A program made the position numbers and the translations under genes. Shown here piece after piece: positions 45,540 through 54,082 of a DNA stretch of 55,969 nucleotides. Source of the stretch: Gammaproteobacteria bacterium (GTDB lineage Bacteria; Pseudomonadota; Gammaproteobacteria; Steroidobacterales; Steroidobacteraceae); NCBI GenBank assembly GCA_025358295.1, contig JANYJY010000047.1, forward strand, positions 1-55,969. The letters are read 5' to 3'. How positions within the stretch are numbered: position 1 is the stretch's first letter; every line of letters begins with the position of its first letter. The notes below the pieces were generated by a model. That model was given only the letters and a program-made list of their open reading frames with translations. It did no database searches and had not been told where the DNA came from.

Positions 45540-46325
45540 ATGATCTCATTGCGAACCATCATCGCCCGCCGCTATGTGACACCGCTGCGTGAGGGTGGAT
45601 CGCTGCCGGCCATAATCGAGGCCGACGACGACGGCCTTTACGTGCTCAAATTTCGTGGCGCCGGACAGGGGCCCAAGGCCTTGATCGCGGAGTTGCTGGC
45701 CGGGGAGATTGCGCGAGCGGCGGGCCTGCCCATGCCTGAGATTGTATTTGCGGAACTGCCCGCGGATCTGGCGCGCACCGAACCCGACGCTGAGATTCAA
45801 AGTCTCATCAGTGCCAGCGTCGGATTGAACATTGCACTGGATTACCTGCCCGGTTCCGTCACGTTCGATCCATTGGTCTTCACGGCTGACGCACAGGTTG
45901 CATCGGCCATTGTGTGGTTCGATGCCTTTGTGTGCAATGTGGATCGGACGGTGCGCAATGTGAATATGCTGATCTGGCATCGCCGCCTCTGGCTCATCGA
46001 TCACGGCGCGGCGCTTTATTTCCACCACGCGTGGAGCAGCCACGATCAGCATGCCGCAACCCCGTTCGCGTTGATCAAGGATCACGTCTTGCTGCGGTAC
46101 GCGAGCGACCTGCCGGCGGTCGATGCGCGGATGGCGGAACTTCTGACGCCCGACAAGTGGGCGGCTATCGTCGAGTTGATACCGGACACATGGCTGGCGG
46201 AAGACCCCGGATTCGTCAATAAGGCGGCGCAGCGGGAGACCTATTTGAACTTTTTCTTGTCGCGGATGGGCTCGTCTCAGGTCTTTGTCCAGGAGGCATT
46301 GCGTGCACGTTCTTCGCACCTATGA
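45540..46325 (+). CDS. HipA-like kinase-fold protein (PF20613 type)
   Basis: A 261-residue protein resembling the C-terminal kinase domain of HipA without the usual N-terminal subdomain. The glycine/lysine region is YVLKFRGAGQGPKALIAELL (Lys aligned with the ATP-binding lysine), the catalytic loop is FDAFVCNVDRTVRNVNMLI (Asp and Asn), and LIDHGAALYF supplies the metal-binding aspartate, so it looks catalytically competent. It overlaps a DUF3037 gene by 23 bases; this pair is conserved in many bacteria. No HipB antitoxin is adjacent. Function is unknown; protein kinase or toxin-like activity is inference. Confidence 0.85.
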   Translation: MISLRTIIARRYVTPLREGGSLPAIIEADDDGLYVLKFRGAGQGPKALIAELLAGEIARAAGLPMPEIVFAELPADLARTEPDAEIQSLISASVGLNIALDYLPGSVTFDPLVFTADAQVASAIVWFDAFVCNVDRTVRNVNMLIWHRRLWLIDHGAALYFHHAWSSHDQHAATPFALIKDHVLLRYASDLPAVDARMAELLTPDKWAAIVELIPDTWLAEDPGFVNKAAQRETYLNFFLSRMGSSQVFVQEALRARSSHL

Positions 46326-46689
46326 TTATGCGATTGTTCGGGTCGTTCCGCGCGTTGAGCGCGGCGAGTTCGTCAACGCGGGAATCATATTGTCGTGCGA
46401 CATCGAAGGGATATTGCAGTCCCGCATCGAACTCGATGAGGCGGCGCTGTTGGTTTTGCATTCGGCCGTGGATCTTGATCTCGTGCGCAGCACCTTGGCG
46501 ACCATCCCCGCCGTTTGTGCCGGCGGCCCGGCGGCAGGAGACATCGGCAGGCTCTCAGCGCGGGAGCGATTTCACTGGTTGGTTTCGCCCAAGAGCACTA
46601 TCGTACAGACCTCGCCCGTACATACGGGCCAGTGCGCCGATGTATCCGCCGCACTCCAACATTTGATGGACAGAATGATACGGCGGTGA
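46303..46689 (+). CDS. DUF3037 protein, partner of the HipA-like kinase
   Basis: A 128-residue protein starting at GTG 46303-46305, six bases after the strong site AGGAGG (46291-46296), inside the end of the kinase gene. Its start VHVLRTYDYAIVRVVPRVER and EFVNAGIILSCD are the DUF3037 signature; QTSPVHTGQCAD is another conserved element. The function is unknown, but its constant pairing with HipA-like proteins suggests that it regulates or is modified by the kinase. Confidence 0.86.
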   Translation: MHVLRTYDYAIVRVVPRVERGEFVNAGIILSCDIEGILQSRIELDEAALLVLHSAVDLDLVRSTLATIPAVCAGGPAAGDIGRLSARERFHWLVSPKSTIVQTSPVHTGQCADVSAALQHLMDRMIRR

Positions 46690-46826
46690 GCGGGCCGGGC
46701 TGCATCAGCGTATATTCCTCGTCAGTAAAGGCCTACGTGACGTTGCGGCATGGCGCCCTACTTCGTACGGAACTCCCAATCGAACATGGCATTCTTGCTA
46801 AAAATTAGAGTATTGAAGGCAACACT

Positions 46827-47402
46827 ATGAATTCAATCATCGGAGCGCTCAGATTGATACCCGCGCTCCTGCTTCTCGCCGGGGCAGCGCATGCCGGAAA
46901 TTACACGGAGACCGTCGGTCTGTTCAAGAACGCCGGCGAAAGTGCATCGTTTTTTAACAAGAGCTACGCGTACGCGGTGTTCCCGACCATCGGTGCCGGG
47001 GGCTTTGTCGTTGGCGGTGCCTACGGCAAGGGCCGCGTGTACGTCGGCGGAAAGCTCGTGGGAGATACCAGCACGACCCAAGTCAGCGTCGGCTTTCAGC
47101 TAGGCGGCAAGGCCTATAGTCAGATTGTCTTTTTTGAAGATAAACGCGCCCTGGATGAATTTGAATCGGGCACCTTCGAATTTGACGCCAGCGCCAGTGC
47201 GATCGCCGTCACCACAGGCGCGTCGGCAAGCGTGGGCACCGATGGTGCCTCGGCGGGTGTCAGCGGCGGTCAGAAGGACGCGACGGCAACGGGCATTTAC
47301 CAAAAAGGAATGGCGGTCTTTACCATTGGCAAGGGCGGGCTGATGTATGCGGCCACCATCGCGGGTCAACGATTCACTTATGCACCTCGCGGTGCCGGTT
47401 GA
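46827..47402 (+). CDS. SYLF (Ysc84-like) lipid-binding-domain protein
   Basis: A 191-residue exported protein. Signal peptide about 1-23 (RLIPALLLLAGAAHAG), then a SYLF domain: FNKSYAYAVFPTIGAGGFVV, GAYGKGRVYVGGK, STTQVSVGFQLGGKAYSQIVFF, and AVFTIGKGGLMYAATIAGQRF at the end. Eukaryotic SYLF proteins bind phosphoinositides; the bacterial role is unclear but probably periplasmic or membrane-linked. GAAGG (46815-46819) precedes ATG 46827. The mechanosensitive-channel gene follows within 30 bases. Confidence 0.9.
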   Translation: MNSIIGALRLIPALLLLAGAAHAGNYTETVGLFKNAGESASFFNKSYAYAVFPTIGAGGFVVGGAYGKGRVYVGGKLVGDTSTTQVSVGFQLGGKAYSQIVFFEDKRALDEFESGTFEFDASASAIAVTTGASASVGTDGASAGVSGGQKDATATGIYQKGMAVFTIGKGGLMYAATIAGQRFTYAPRGAG

Positions 47403-47430
47403 GTCGCTAGTCCGCGAGCCACTGCTTATC

Positions 47431-49263
47431 GTGCGTCGAATTACCTTCTTTCCGCTGCTCGCCGCCGCAGTCCTCGGCGCGGCGGGCGTCCATGCTACGC
47501 CTGGCACCAGCCAACCCGCCGCTGCGCCGAGCAATCACGTTGCGGTGTTGACAGGCTCACAGGTGATCGAGATCCTGGATGAGACCGTCGATTGGTATAG
47601 AACCCTGGGGATACAACAAAAGAACGCCACGGAACCCAGTGATCTATTGATTCTATTCGCCAATCGCCAGACCGCGGACAAAGTCGTCAGCATGGCGTTC
47701 GACATTGCGAGAGCCAACGCCGAGTTGCTGAGCAGCGATGCAGATTCGGAACAAAGCGCCACCGCCGCATCGGCACTGCAAGCGCTGCGTCAACAACAGA
47801 GCCAACTAGATGCCCAGCAGGAATCGCTCCAAAAGGAGATTAGCGGTGGACGGTCCGAGTTGCAGGGTGCTTTGGCCATGGTCAAGGCCCGTAAGAACTT
47901 GCTGGACACGATGTCGGCGTTCGACAATTCCACTGATCCCAAGGCCGCAGACGCCAATGCGCTGAAAGCCCAAATCGACGCGATCGCGGCGACGGTGCCG
48001 AGTTCAAGCATTATTACGGCGGCCGGCCCTTCGGGCTCGACGACGGGGGCGGTGCAGACTGGCGCCGGCCTCGACAACGGTACTCCCGCACCGACGCGGG
48101 TGGGGCTATGGGCCCTGACCAGCAATGTGCTGAAACAACGAAACAAGATTGAGGCTATCGATCTCATTGATCGCGGTACGGCAGAGCTTGCGGAAATGTT
48201 CAAGAAGGTCAGCGCCGCGCCGCTGAAACAGCTGCAGGCGTACACCGCGCAGAGCGATGCGCTGGCTGCACAAACTCAGGGCGCCGACGGCGCAGCCGTA
48301 AAGAGTCTGCGCAGTGAGTTTGACACCCTGGCGTGGCTGTTTAAGCAGACCTCGGACATTCTCGTTCCTTTGACGAAAGAAGAAGTCTTACTACAACAGT
48401 ACCGGCACAATCTCGGCAATTGGCGCGATTCGACCCAGAAGCAATATCACGAGGCCTTGGCGACCCTGGGTCTGCGCCTCGCTGTCGTGGCGGGAATACT
48501 GGTGGTCGTCTTCGCGCTCGCGGAAATTTGGCGCCGCGCCGCGCTTCGCTATGCCCATGAGCCGCGTCGCCGCGCTCAATTACTCTTGATACGGTCGTTG
48601 GTTCTGTGGCCCGTCGTGGTCGTGATCGTCGGCTTGAGCGTGGTGACGGAGATCGGCACTTTCGCGACATTCGCCGGACTGCTCACCGCCGGACTCGCCG
48701 TTGCCATGCAAAGCGTGCTGGTGTCGATCGTTGGGTATTTTTTCTTGATCGGCAAATTCGGCATCCGGGTCGGCGACCGCATCCAGATTGGCACGGTGGT
48801 GGGCGAGGTCATCGACATCGGCCTTGTGCGCATGCATCTCATGGAACTCAATCAGCAAGGACCCTTGGGACCCACCGGCCGGGTCGTGGCCTTTGCGAAT
48901 CTCATTGTTTTCCAAGCCTCCGGAGGTCTGTTCAAACAGATTCCGGGCGTGAATCTCTCCTGGCATGAAACGACGTTGACTCTGCCGAACGTCAGCGATT
49001 ACGCCGCGTTGAAGACGAAAATGATGGCGGCGATCACCTCGGTCTTAAGCGAGCATCGCGAGGAATTTTCGCGGCAGACCAAGGAAATCACGAAATCCAC
49101 CGATTCGAGCTCGGTGAACGATGCGGCGGCGACGATTCAGATGCGACTCGTAAACGGACACATGGAGGCGCTCATCCGATATCCGGTGCATCTGGACGAC
49201 GAGTCGGTCATTGATGAGGCCGTGGGGCAGGCGCTGCTGAAGGTGATTTCCGCAGCCGCTTGA
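47431..49263 (+). CDS. MscS-family mechanosensitive channel with long N-terminal domain
   Basis: About 610 residues. The chosen GTG 47431 gives a clean signal peptide (RRITFFPLLAAAVLGAAGVH) and no overlap with the SYLF gene; ATG 47380 is an alternative start. Residues 25-340 form a soluble helical domain with coiled-coil-like stretches (ALQALRQQQSQLDAQQESLQ), probably periplasmic. Transmembrane segments lie at about 345-366 and 380-440, the last with the pore-like AGLLTAGLAVAMQSVLVS. The beta domain follows with GIRVGDRIQIGTVVGEVIDI. Channel activity under osmotic stress is the likely role. Confidence 0.86.
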   Translation: MRRITFFPLLAAAVLGAAGVHATPGTSQPAAAPSNHVAVLTGSQVIEILDETVDWYRTLGIQQKNATEPSDLLILFANRQTADKVVSMAFDIARANAELLSSDADSEQSATAASALQALRQQQSQLDAQQESLQKEISGGRSELQGALAMVKARKNLLDTMSAFDNSTDPKAADANALKAQIDAIAATVPSSSIITAAGPSGSTTGAVQTGAGLDNGTPAPTRVGLWALTSNVLKQRNKIEAIDLIDRGTAELAEMFKKVSAAPLKQLQAYTAQSDALAAQTQGADGAAVKSLRSEFDTLAWLFKQTSDILVPLTKEEVLLQQYRHNLGNWRDSTQKQYHEALATLGLRLAVVAGILVVVFALAEIWRRAALRYAHEPRRRAQLLLIRSLVLWPVVVVIVGLSVVTEIGTFATFAGLLTAGLAVAMQSVLVSIVGYFFLIGKFGIRVGDRIQIGTVVGEVIDIGLVRMHLMELNQQGPLGPTGRVVAFANLIVFQASGGLFKQIPGVNLSWHETTLTLPNVSDYAALKTKMMAAITSVLSEHREEFSRQTKEITKSTDSSSVNDAAATIQMRLVNGHMEALIRYPVHLDDESVIDEAVGQALLKVISAAA

Positions 49264-49291
49264 GTTTACACTTAGCGCTTAAGGATTATTC

Positions 49292-50500
49292 ATGAGCCGA
49301 TGTGCAAGGACGGTCGCGGCGGCCACAGTTCTCTCTGCAGCGATGACGGCAATCACAGCGCTCGCGGCCGGTGAGGGCGCTGCGCCGTCGATCGATCCGG
49401 TCAAAGTACTGGTAGGGCGGCTCGACCTCGACAAATATAAGGCGACCATCAGGGAGCTGACGCAGTTCGGTGATCGCCGACAGGGCACCGATCGCAATCG
49501 CGCCGCCGTGAATTGGATTGAGGCGCAGCTCAAAAGCTACGGTTGTTCCAATGTCTCACGCCTCAAGTACTCGTATTCCTCCACAGATGTGGTGCGCCCC
49601 AGCGGTCCGCCGGTAGCGCATGATCCGAACTTGGCGGTCGGCGGCGCTCGGTACCGAGGCGTGGCGGCGAAGACCGGGGTCAACACCAATCCCATGCTCC
49701 AGCCTGATCAGAAGCTCCGCGCTCTGAATTCGCAGCCGGCTAAAGACGGTGAGCGCGAAGAAGTATATTGCACGAAGATCGGGTCCGCTCATCCCGAAGA
49801 CATGTACATCGTCGGTGCTCACATGGACGGCCACGGATGGGGCGAGGCCGCCAATGATGACGGCTCCGGCACGGCGCTGGTCATGGAATTGGCGCGGATC
49901 CTGTCGGCGCCCGACGTCAGAACTGACCGATCGATTCGTTTTGCATTGTGGAACAACGAAGAGACCGGTTTGAATGGCGCTTACGCCTATGTGACGCAGC
50001 GCGCCGATTTGCAAGGTAAGGAAGTTCCTGCCGGATCCGGCTTGTACCCTGAACCGAAATGGCTGGGCATGATTCAGCACGACATGATGCTGTTCGATCA
50101 CGGCATGCCGCGCGCGGACGGCACCGTGCGCAAGGATCAACGCCCCGAGGCGGATGTGAACATCGAGTTTCAAGAACGCGCCAAAGCGGCAGATGGCGCA
50201 CAAAAACTGGCGTGGATTTTCAACTCAGCAAATGAAGCCTACGCCACAGATTACCCTACGACCGTGGGGCCGCACATGACCAACACCGATAGCACTCCCT
50301 TCATGGATCTGGTGCCGGCGATCAGCCTGCGCGAAAACGAGCGCGGGCGAGAGATCGGCGCGGGCTGGGATCCGCAATGGCATGAACCGACGGATTTGTA
50401 CAAGACGTACAGTGATGCGGACTTTCGACTCGGTTTGAATGCAGCGCAAACCACGCTGGGCGCGATTGGGCGGCTCAGTGGAGCAACTTTGATTCGCTGA
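49292..50500 (+). CDS. secreted M28-family metallopeptidase
   Basis: A 402-residue peptidase with a signal peptide (RTVAAATVLSAAMTAITALA). The zinc and catalytic residues are visible: GAHMDGHGWG (His177, Asp179), the bridging aspartate in AANDDGSGTALVMEL and the general base in NNEETGLNGAYAY. The insert between about 90 and 160 is long and has two cysteines. Relatives are aminopeptidases or glutamate carboxypeptidase-like exopeptidases. It starts 28 bases after the channel gene, preceded by AAGGA, and may share its transcript. Confidence 0.92.
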   Translation: MSRCARTVAAATVLSAAMTAITALAAGEGAAPSIDPVKVLVGRLDLDKYKATIRELTQFGDRRQGTDRNRAAVNWIEAQLKSYGCSNVSRLKYSYSSTDVVRPSGPPVAHDPNLAVGGARYRGVAAKTGVNTNPMLQPDQKLRALNSQPAKDGEREEVYCTKIGSAHPEDMYIVGAHMDGHGWGEAANDDGSGTALVMELARILSAPDVRTDRSIRFALWNNEETGLNGAYAYVTQRADLQGKEVPAGSGLYPEPKWLGMIQHDMMLFDHGMPRADGTVRKDQRPEADVNIEFQERAKAADGAQKLAWIFNSANEAYATDYPTTVGPHMTNTDSTPFMDLVPAISLRENERGREIGAGWDPQWHEPTDLYKTYSDADFRLGLNAAQTTLGAIGRLSGATLIR

Positions 50501-50568
50501 ACGAAGGTCACGTTTCGCCTGAGACAAACGTCAAGCTATGGGGAAGCATGACGCCGTGGCATGGAGTG

Positions 50569-51942
50569 CTACGAATTCTTAACGGTGATCGTTTCCAGCC
50601 CATGACTGTGCGGACCATTTTCGCGAATGCGTAGCAGCACGGTGAAGATAACGCCTGCCAATGCCAGGGCTGAGAAGATCCAGAGGCCGGGGAGATATCC
50701 TTGCATGTTGCCGAGCCCGGCGTGTTGATGATCATTCGAGCTGCCGATGAGCAGGTTGAGTGCAAAGAAACCGAGTTGCTCGATCAAGGTCATCAAGGCG
50801 AAGGCTGTTCCGAGTCGGGATGGGTCGACGAGATAGGCGACCGACGCCCACATCACCGCCGGAATGACGGCAAAGGCGATACCCATCATACACAGGGGAA
50901 CGAACAGTGAAACATTCGTGTATCCCATCAGCAGATACGCCGGCATCAGAATGAGAGCCGCGATCATCATCAAAGTGGCGCGCTTGCCGACCTTGTCGGC
51001 GAGCAATCCCAGCAGCGGCGTCGCGATCATGGCGGACAGTGGTAGCAGGCTGGCAAACCTTCCGGCCTGTTGATGCGCAAGTATGTGCATGGCCTCCGTC
51101 GTGGCAAGGGCGCCTTCCGATTCAAGAATACGGTTGGTGAAAAAATCGATCGCAAATGTACGAAAGGGAAAGATCGCAGAATAGAAGGTGAGGCAAATGC
51201 CGACGACATACCAATAGGACGGGTTGAACTTGAGCGACTGACGAAAGCTCGTTTTGTGCTTTGCCTTGGAGACGACGGGCGAGTGTCCATTCCGGCCTGC
51301 AGCGCGTTTCTCGAGTGCCCAGTAAACGCCTGAACACACTGTCGCAATCAAACCGGCACCAACCGCCAACAACAAGGGCCCTTGCCAACTGGGTTCGCCT
51401 GTCGCCCCGTGAGGATAGAACACTTTATTTGCCCATCCTGGCGAATTGTCCGAGGCCACCGACGCCAACCGGGCAATCGTCACCTTGATGCCGAAGGCAA
51501 AGCTGAGCTCTTTGCCCTTGAACCATTTCGCGATCACGGTTGTGGCGGCGACCACCAGCGATTCTCCGCCAAGACCGAGCAAGGCGCGGCCTGCAATCAT
51601 CGTGGCCGGATGCCCACTGGCGGCGGTCAACGTTGCTCCCAGACAGCAGATGAATGCAAAGAACGGAATCGCACGCTGCGTACCGATCCGATCGATGACA
51701 ATACCGCCGAGCAACAGTGTGAGAATGGCGCTCGCGGCGTAAGCCGAATTCAACATTCCGAACGTGGTTGCCGAAAAACCGAGTTCCTGAATGAAAATGC
51801 GCTCGAGTGGATTGATGCTGTCGTAGATGTAGTAGGTGCCACACCCCATCGTGAGGCTGACGAACAGCAGTACGGTCCATCGATACAGAGCGGACGGTTC
51901 TTGCTGCAATCCGCTGCCGGCGATAGATGTGGCCGACGTCAA
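50569..51942 (-). CDS. MFS transporter of the amino-sugar type operon
   Basis: A 457-residue major facilitator with about 12 transmembrane segments. The first half has MGCGTYYIYDSINPLERIFI, the MFS loop GGIVIDRIGTQRAIPFF and ALLGLGGESLVVAATTVIAKWF; the second has LLGLLADKVGKRATLMMIA. Its ATG overlaps the stop of the BadF-type kinase gene by four bases, so its substrate is probably the sugar that kinase phosphorylates (such as GalNAc or GlcNAc). The sequence alone does not fix the substrate. Last gene of the minus operon. Confidence 0.88.
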   Translation of the reverse strand: MTSATSIAGSGLQQEPSALYRWTVLLFVSLTMGCGTYYIYDSINPLERIFIQELGFSATTFGMLNSAYAASAILTLLLGGIVIDRIGTQRAIPFFAFICCLGATLTAASGHPATMIAGRALLGLGGESLVVAATTVIAKWFKGKELSFAFGIKVTIARLASVASDNSPGWANKVFYPHGATGEPSWQGPLLLAVGAGLIATVCSGVYWALEKRAAGRNGHSPVVSKAKHKTSFRQSLKFNPSYWYVVGICLTFYSAIFPFRTFAIDFFTNRILESEGALATTEAMHILAHQQAGRFASLLPLSAMIATPLLGLLADKVGKRATLMMIAALILMPAYLLMGYTNVSLFVPLCMMGIAFAVIPAVMWASVAYLVDPSRLGTAFALMTLIEQLGFFALNLLIGSSNDHQHAGLGNMQGYLPGLWIFSALALAGVIFTVLLRIRENGPHSHGLETITVKNS

Positions 51943-52928
51943 CTCGCACCCTCGGCCTGATGCGTGCGAATCAGTTGCTCGATGGCATGGGCGCCTAGTG
52001 GCGCGCCGGCAAGACTGGCCGCGTAGAGTGCGGCACCGACGCTTGGCGATAGTCGCGGCGCTGTGAGTTGATATTGCCGCTCGGTAGTTTGTAAGGCAGC
52101 TTCGAATAGCGGCAACATCATGCCGTCCGCTTGCAACAGGCCTCCGCAGTAGGAGACGGGCACGCCCGCCCCGGGGGGTATTTCGAGGACGTCATGCGCC
52201 GCGTGCACGAGTTCCGCGAGTTCCTGCGACGCTCTTTTAAAGATGTGCAGGGCAGAGAGGTCCCCGGCGAGTGCGGCCTGGGTGACAAGGCGCGATAGCG
52301 CGGCCACTTCACTGCGGCTGAGCGCCGGCGGTCCATACACCAATGCACACACGTCAAGGTCTGCGGCGACATCGAAGTGTGCGCGCATGAGTCCATACAA
52401 TGGGCCTTTCCTCGCACGGCCGTCGCTCATTCGCGAGAAGAGGGTCAAAGCCTCCCGCGCAACCCAAAACGCGGACCCTTCATCGCTGAACAGCTCCCCC
52501 CAACCTCCAACGCGGGCGCTTCGCGTGCCATATTCTCCATACGCAATCGATCCAGTGCCGGCGACCACGGCGATGCCATTGCAGCCGGCAAGGGCGCCCG
52601 CCCATCCGCAAACGACGTCATTGGCGCAGCGATAGCGCTGATTCGGCAGTGTTTCCTCGACGATGTTGTCAAGGCGCGCCAGCAGTGCAGTATTCTCGCC
52701 ATAGGCCGGCAGTCCCAAGAAGCCATAGGTGATATGGGCAGTTGTCAGGCCCACCGAGGTCAACATCCCTCGGATGCCGCTGGCGAGCATGCTCTTCAAG
52801 CCTTCAATGCCTATTTCGAGATAATAGGCAGATCCTGCGCGCCGCGTCGCGAGAACGCTGCCTGACGCATCCATCAATAGGAAGTCCGTCTTGGTACCTC
52901 CGCCGTCGACGCCGAGGAACACCGTCAT
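51939..52928 (-). CDS. N-acetylhexosamine kinase-like protein (BadF/BadG/BcrA/BcrD family)
   Basis: A 329-residue ASKHA-fold kinase. The start ATG 52926-52928 (MTVFLGVDGGGTKTDFLLMD) overlaps the AgaS gene stop; longer frames intrude into it. Motifs: GVDGGGTKT phosphate-1, VVAGTGSIAYG phosphate-2, RVGGWGELFSDEGSAFWVAR and SYCGGLLQADGMM. The family includes N-acetylglucosamine kinase and the GalNAc kinase of Shewanella-type aga clusters. The operon context makes GalNAc or GalN plausible, but this is not proven. Confidence 0.88.
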   Translation of the reverse strand: MTVFLGVDGGGTKTDFLLMDASGSVLATRRAGSAYYLEIGIEGLKSMLASGIRGMLTSVGLTTAHITYGFLGLPAYGENTALLARLDNIVEETLPNQRYRCANDVVCGWAGALAGCNGIAVVAGTGSIAYGEYGTRSARVGGWGELFSDEGSAFWVAREALTLFSRMSDGRARKGPLYGLMRAHFDVAADLDVCALVYGPPALSRSEVAALSRLVTQAALAGDLSALHIFKRASQELAELVHAAHDVLEIPPGAGVPVSYCGGLLQADGMMLPLFEAALQTTERQYQLTAPRLSPSVGAALYAASLAGAPLGAHAIEQLIRTHQAEGAS

Positions 52929-54082
52929 GCGTGCGGATCCCATGGATAGATCGAAACGCCTTGTACCACGCGGTTGACGACGCCGCGGGCATTGGGTGCG
53001 TCGGATTTGAATCCGAGTGCCAGCGATTGCTGCAACGCAAGACTTTGCGCAAACACCGCATACGGGAAGCACAGATCCAAGTCCGCAGCGGCCGCGGCAT
53101 CCGGTATGCGAACCTCCTCTGCCGACCCTTCGGGGTCGGCGTTCCCCGCCGTCAGTGCAATGACGCGGGCTGCGATACCGTCGCGGCGCAGCTCGTTGAG
53201 CAAGTCGAGCTCATAGGCTCGCGTGTAGGCATTATTGCAAAGGAACATGACGACCAGAGTTTTGGCGTCGATGATCGTCTTCGGGCCATGGCGGAACCCT
53301 AGGGGCGTATCCGATACGGCGACGATCCGGCCATCGGTGAGCTCGAGCATCTTCAGAGCGGCCTCGCGCGCAAGCCCCTTGAGTTCGCGGCTGCCGAGAT
53401 AGACTACCCGCTCAAAACCTGCCCTTGCCAGATCGGTGACGGCTGGAAAGTCGGCGAGCACCTGGCTTGCCCATCGCGCGAGTGTTGCGGTCGCCGCCGT
53501 TGCGATCAGTTCGAACGCCAGCGCTGCGGCGAGCATCATGGTGGAAAAACTCGACGTCATGGCAAAGCCACGATCGTTGGTTTCGTCTGGGAGCAGCACG
53601 ACGTGCGTGTTGCATGAGCTCATACCGCGGCGATAGAGCGCGCCTTCGCGGTTGCAGGTAATGATAAGGTGGTGGCATTCGGCACAGAACTGCTCGGCGA
53701 GTTCGAGCGCGGCGACACTTTCCGGACTGTTACCGGAGCGGGCGAATGAGACCAACAGCACGGGCGCGGCTGCGGCGAGAGAGGTGTCGGGTGCGGCGAC
53801 TAGGTCGGTGGTCGCGATGGCCTGCACACGCATTCCCAGTTGGCGCGTGAGTGCCGGCGCCAGACATTCGCCGATGCACGCCGACGTCCCAGCGCCGGTC
53901 AGCACGATCTGTATCTCATTCCGACGCAGCAACGGGTCGAGGAATGCGCGCCTGGTGCCGGAATCACGAGTCATACTTTGCTGCGCTTTTAGCCAGACTT
54001 GGGGCTGTTGGGCGATTTCATGCGTCGTCCAATGCGCGCCCGATTGATCGATCTCGTCTTGCGACATGTTGAGAAAATTCAC
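52925..54082 (-). CDS. agaS: AgaS, SIS-domain deaminase/isomerase
   Basis: A 385-residue protein with two SIS domains. The first has IVLTGAGTSACIGECLAPAL and VSFARSGNSPESVAALELAE, the second has RVVYLGSRELKGLAREAALK and PLGFRHGPKTIID. AgaS converts galactosamine 6-phosphate to tagatose 6-phosphate and ammonia in GalNAc catabolism. The start TGCCTCGATGGAT context at ATG 54080-54082 overlaps the preceding stop by four bases. Its neighbours are GatZ/AgaZ and a hexosamine kinase. Confidence 0.93.
   Translation of the reverse strand: MNFLNMSQDEIDQSGAHWTTHEIAQQPQVWLKAQQSMTRDSGTRRAFLDPLLRRNEIQIVLTGAGTSACIGECLAPALTRQLGMRVQAIATTDLVAAPDTSLAAAAPVLLVSFARSGNSPESVAALELAEQFCAECHHLIITCNREGALYRRGMSSCNTHVVLLPDETNDRGFAMTSSFSTMMLAAALAFELIATAATATLARWASQVLADFPAVTDLARAGFERVVYLGSRELKGLAREAALKMLELTDGRIVAVSDTPLGFRHGPKTIIDAKTLVVMFLCNNAYTRAYELDLLNELRRDGIAARVIALTAGNADPEGSAEEVRIPDAAAAADLDLCFPYAVFAQSLALQQSLALGFKSDAPNARGVVNRVVQGVSIYPWDPHA

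Noticed and set aside
45316-45549. Minus-strand 77-codon frame before the HipA-like gene
   Set aside because: Composition is arginine-rich and arises from GC bias; it has no ribosome site and no homology I recognise.
50501-50568. ACGTTT/AAACGT inverted repeat between the M28 peptidase and MFS genes
   Set aside because: The six-base stem with a ten-base loop and no T run is too weak to call a terminator.
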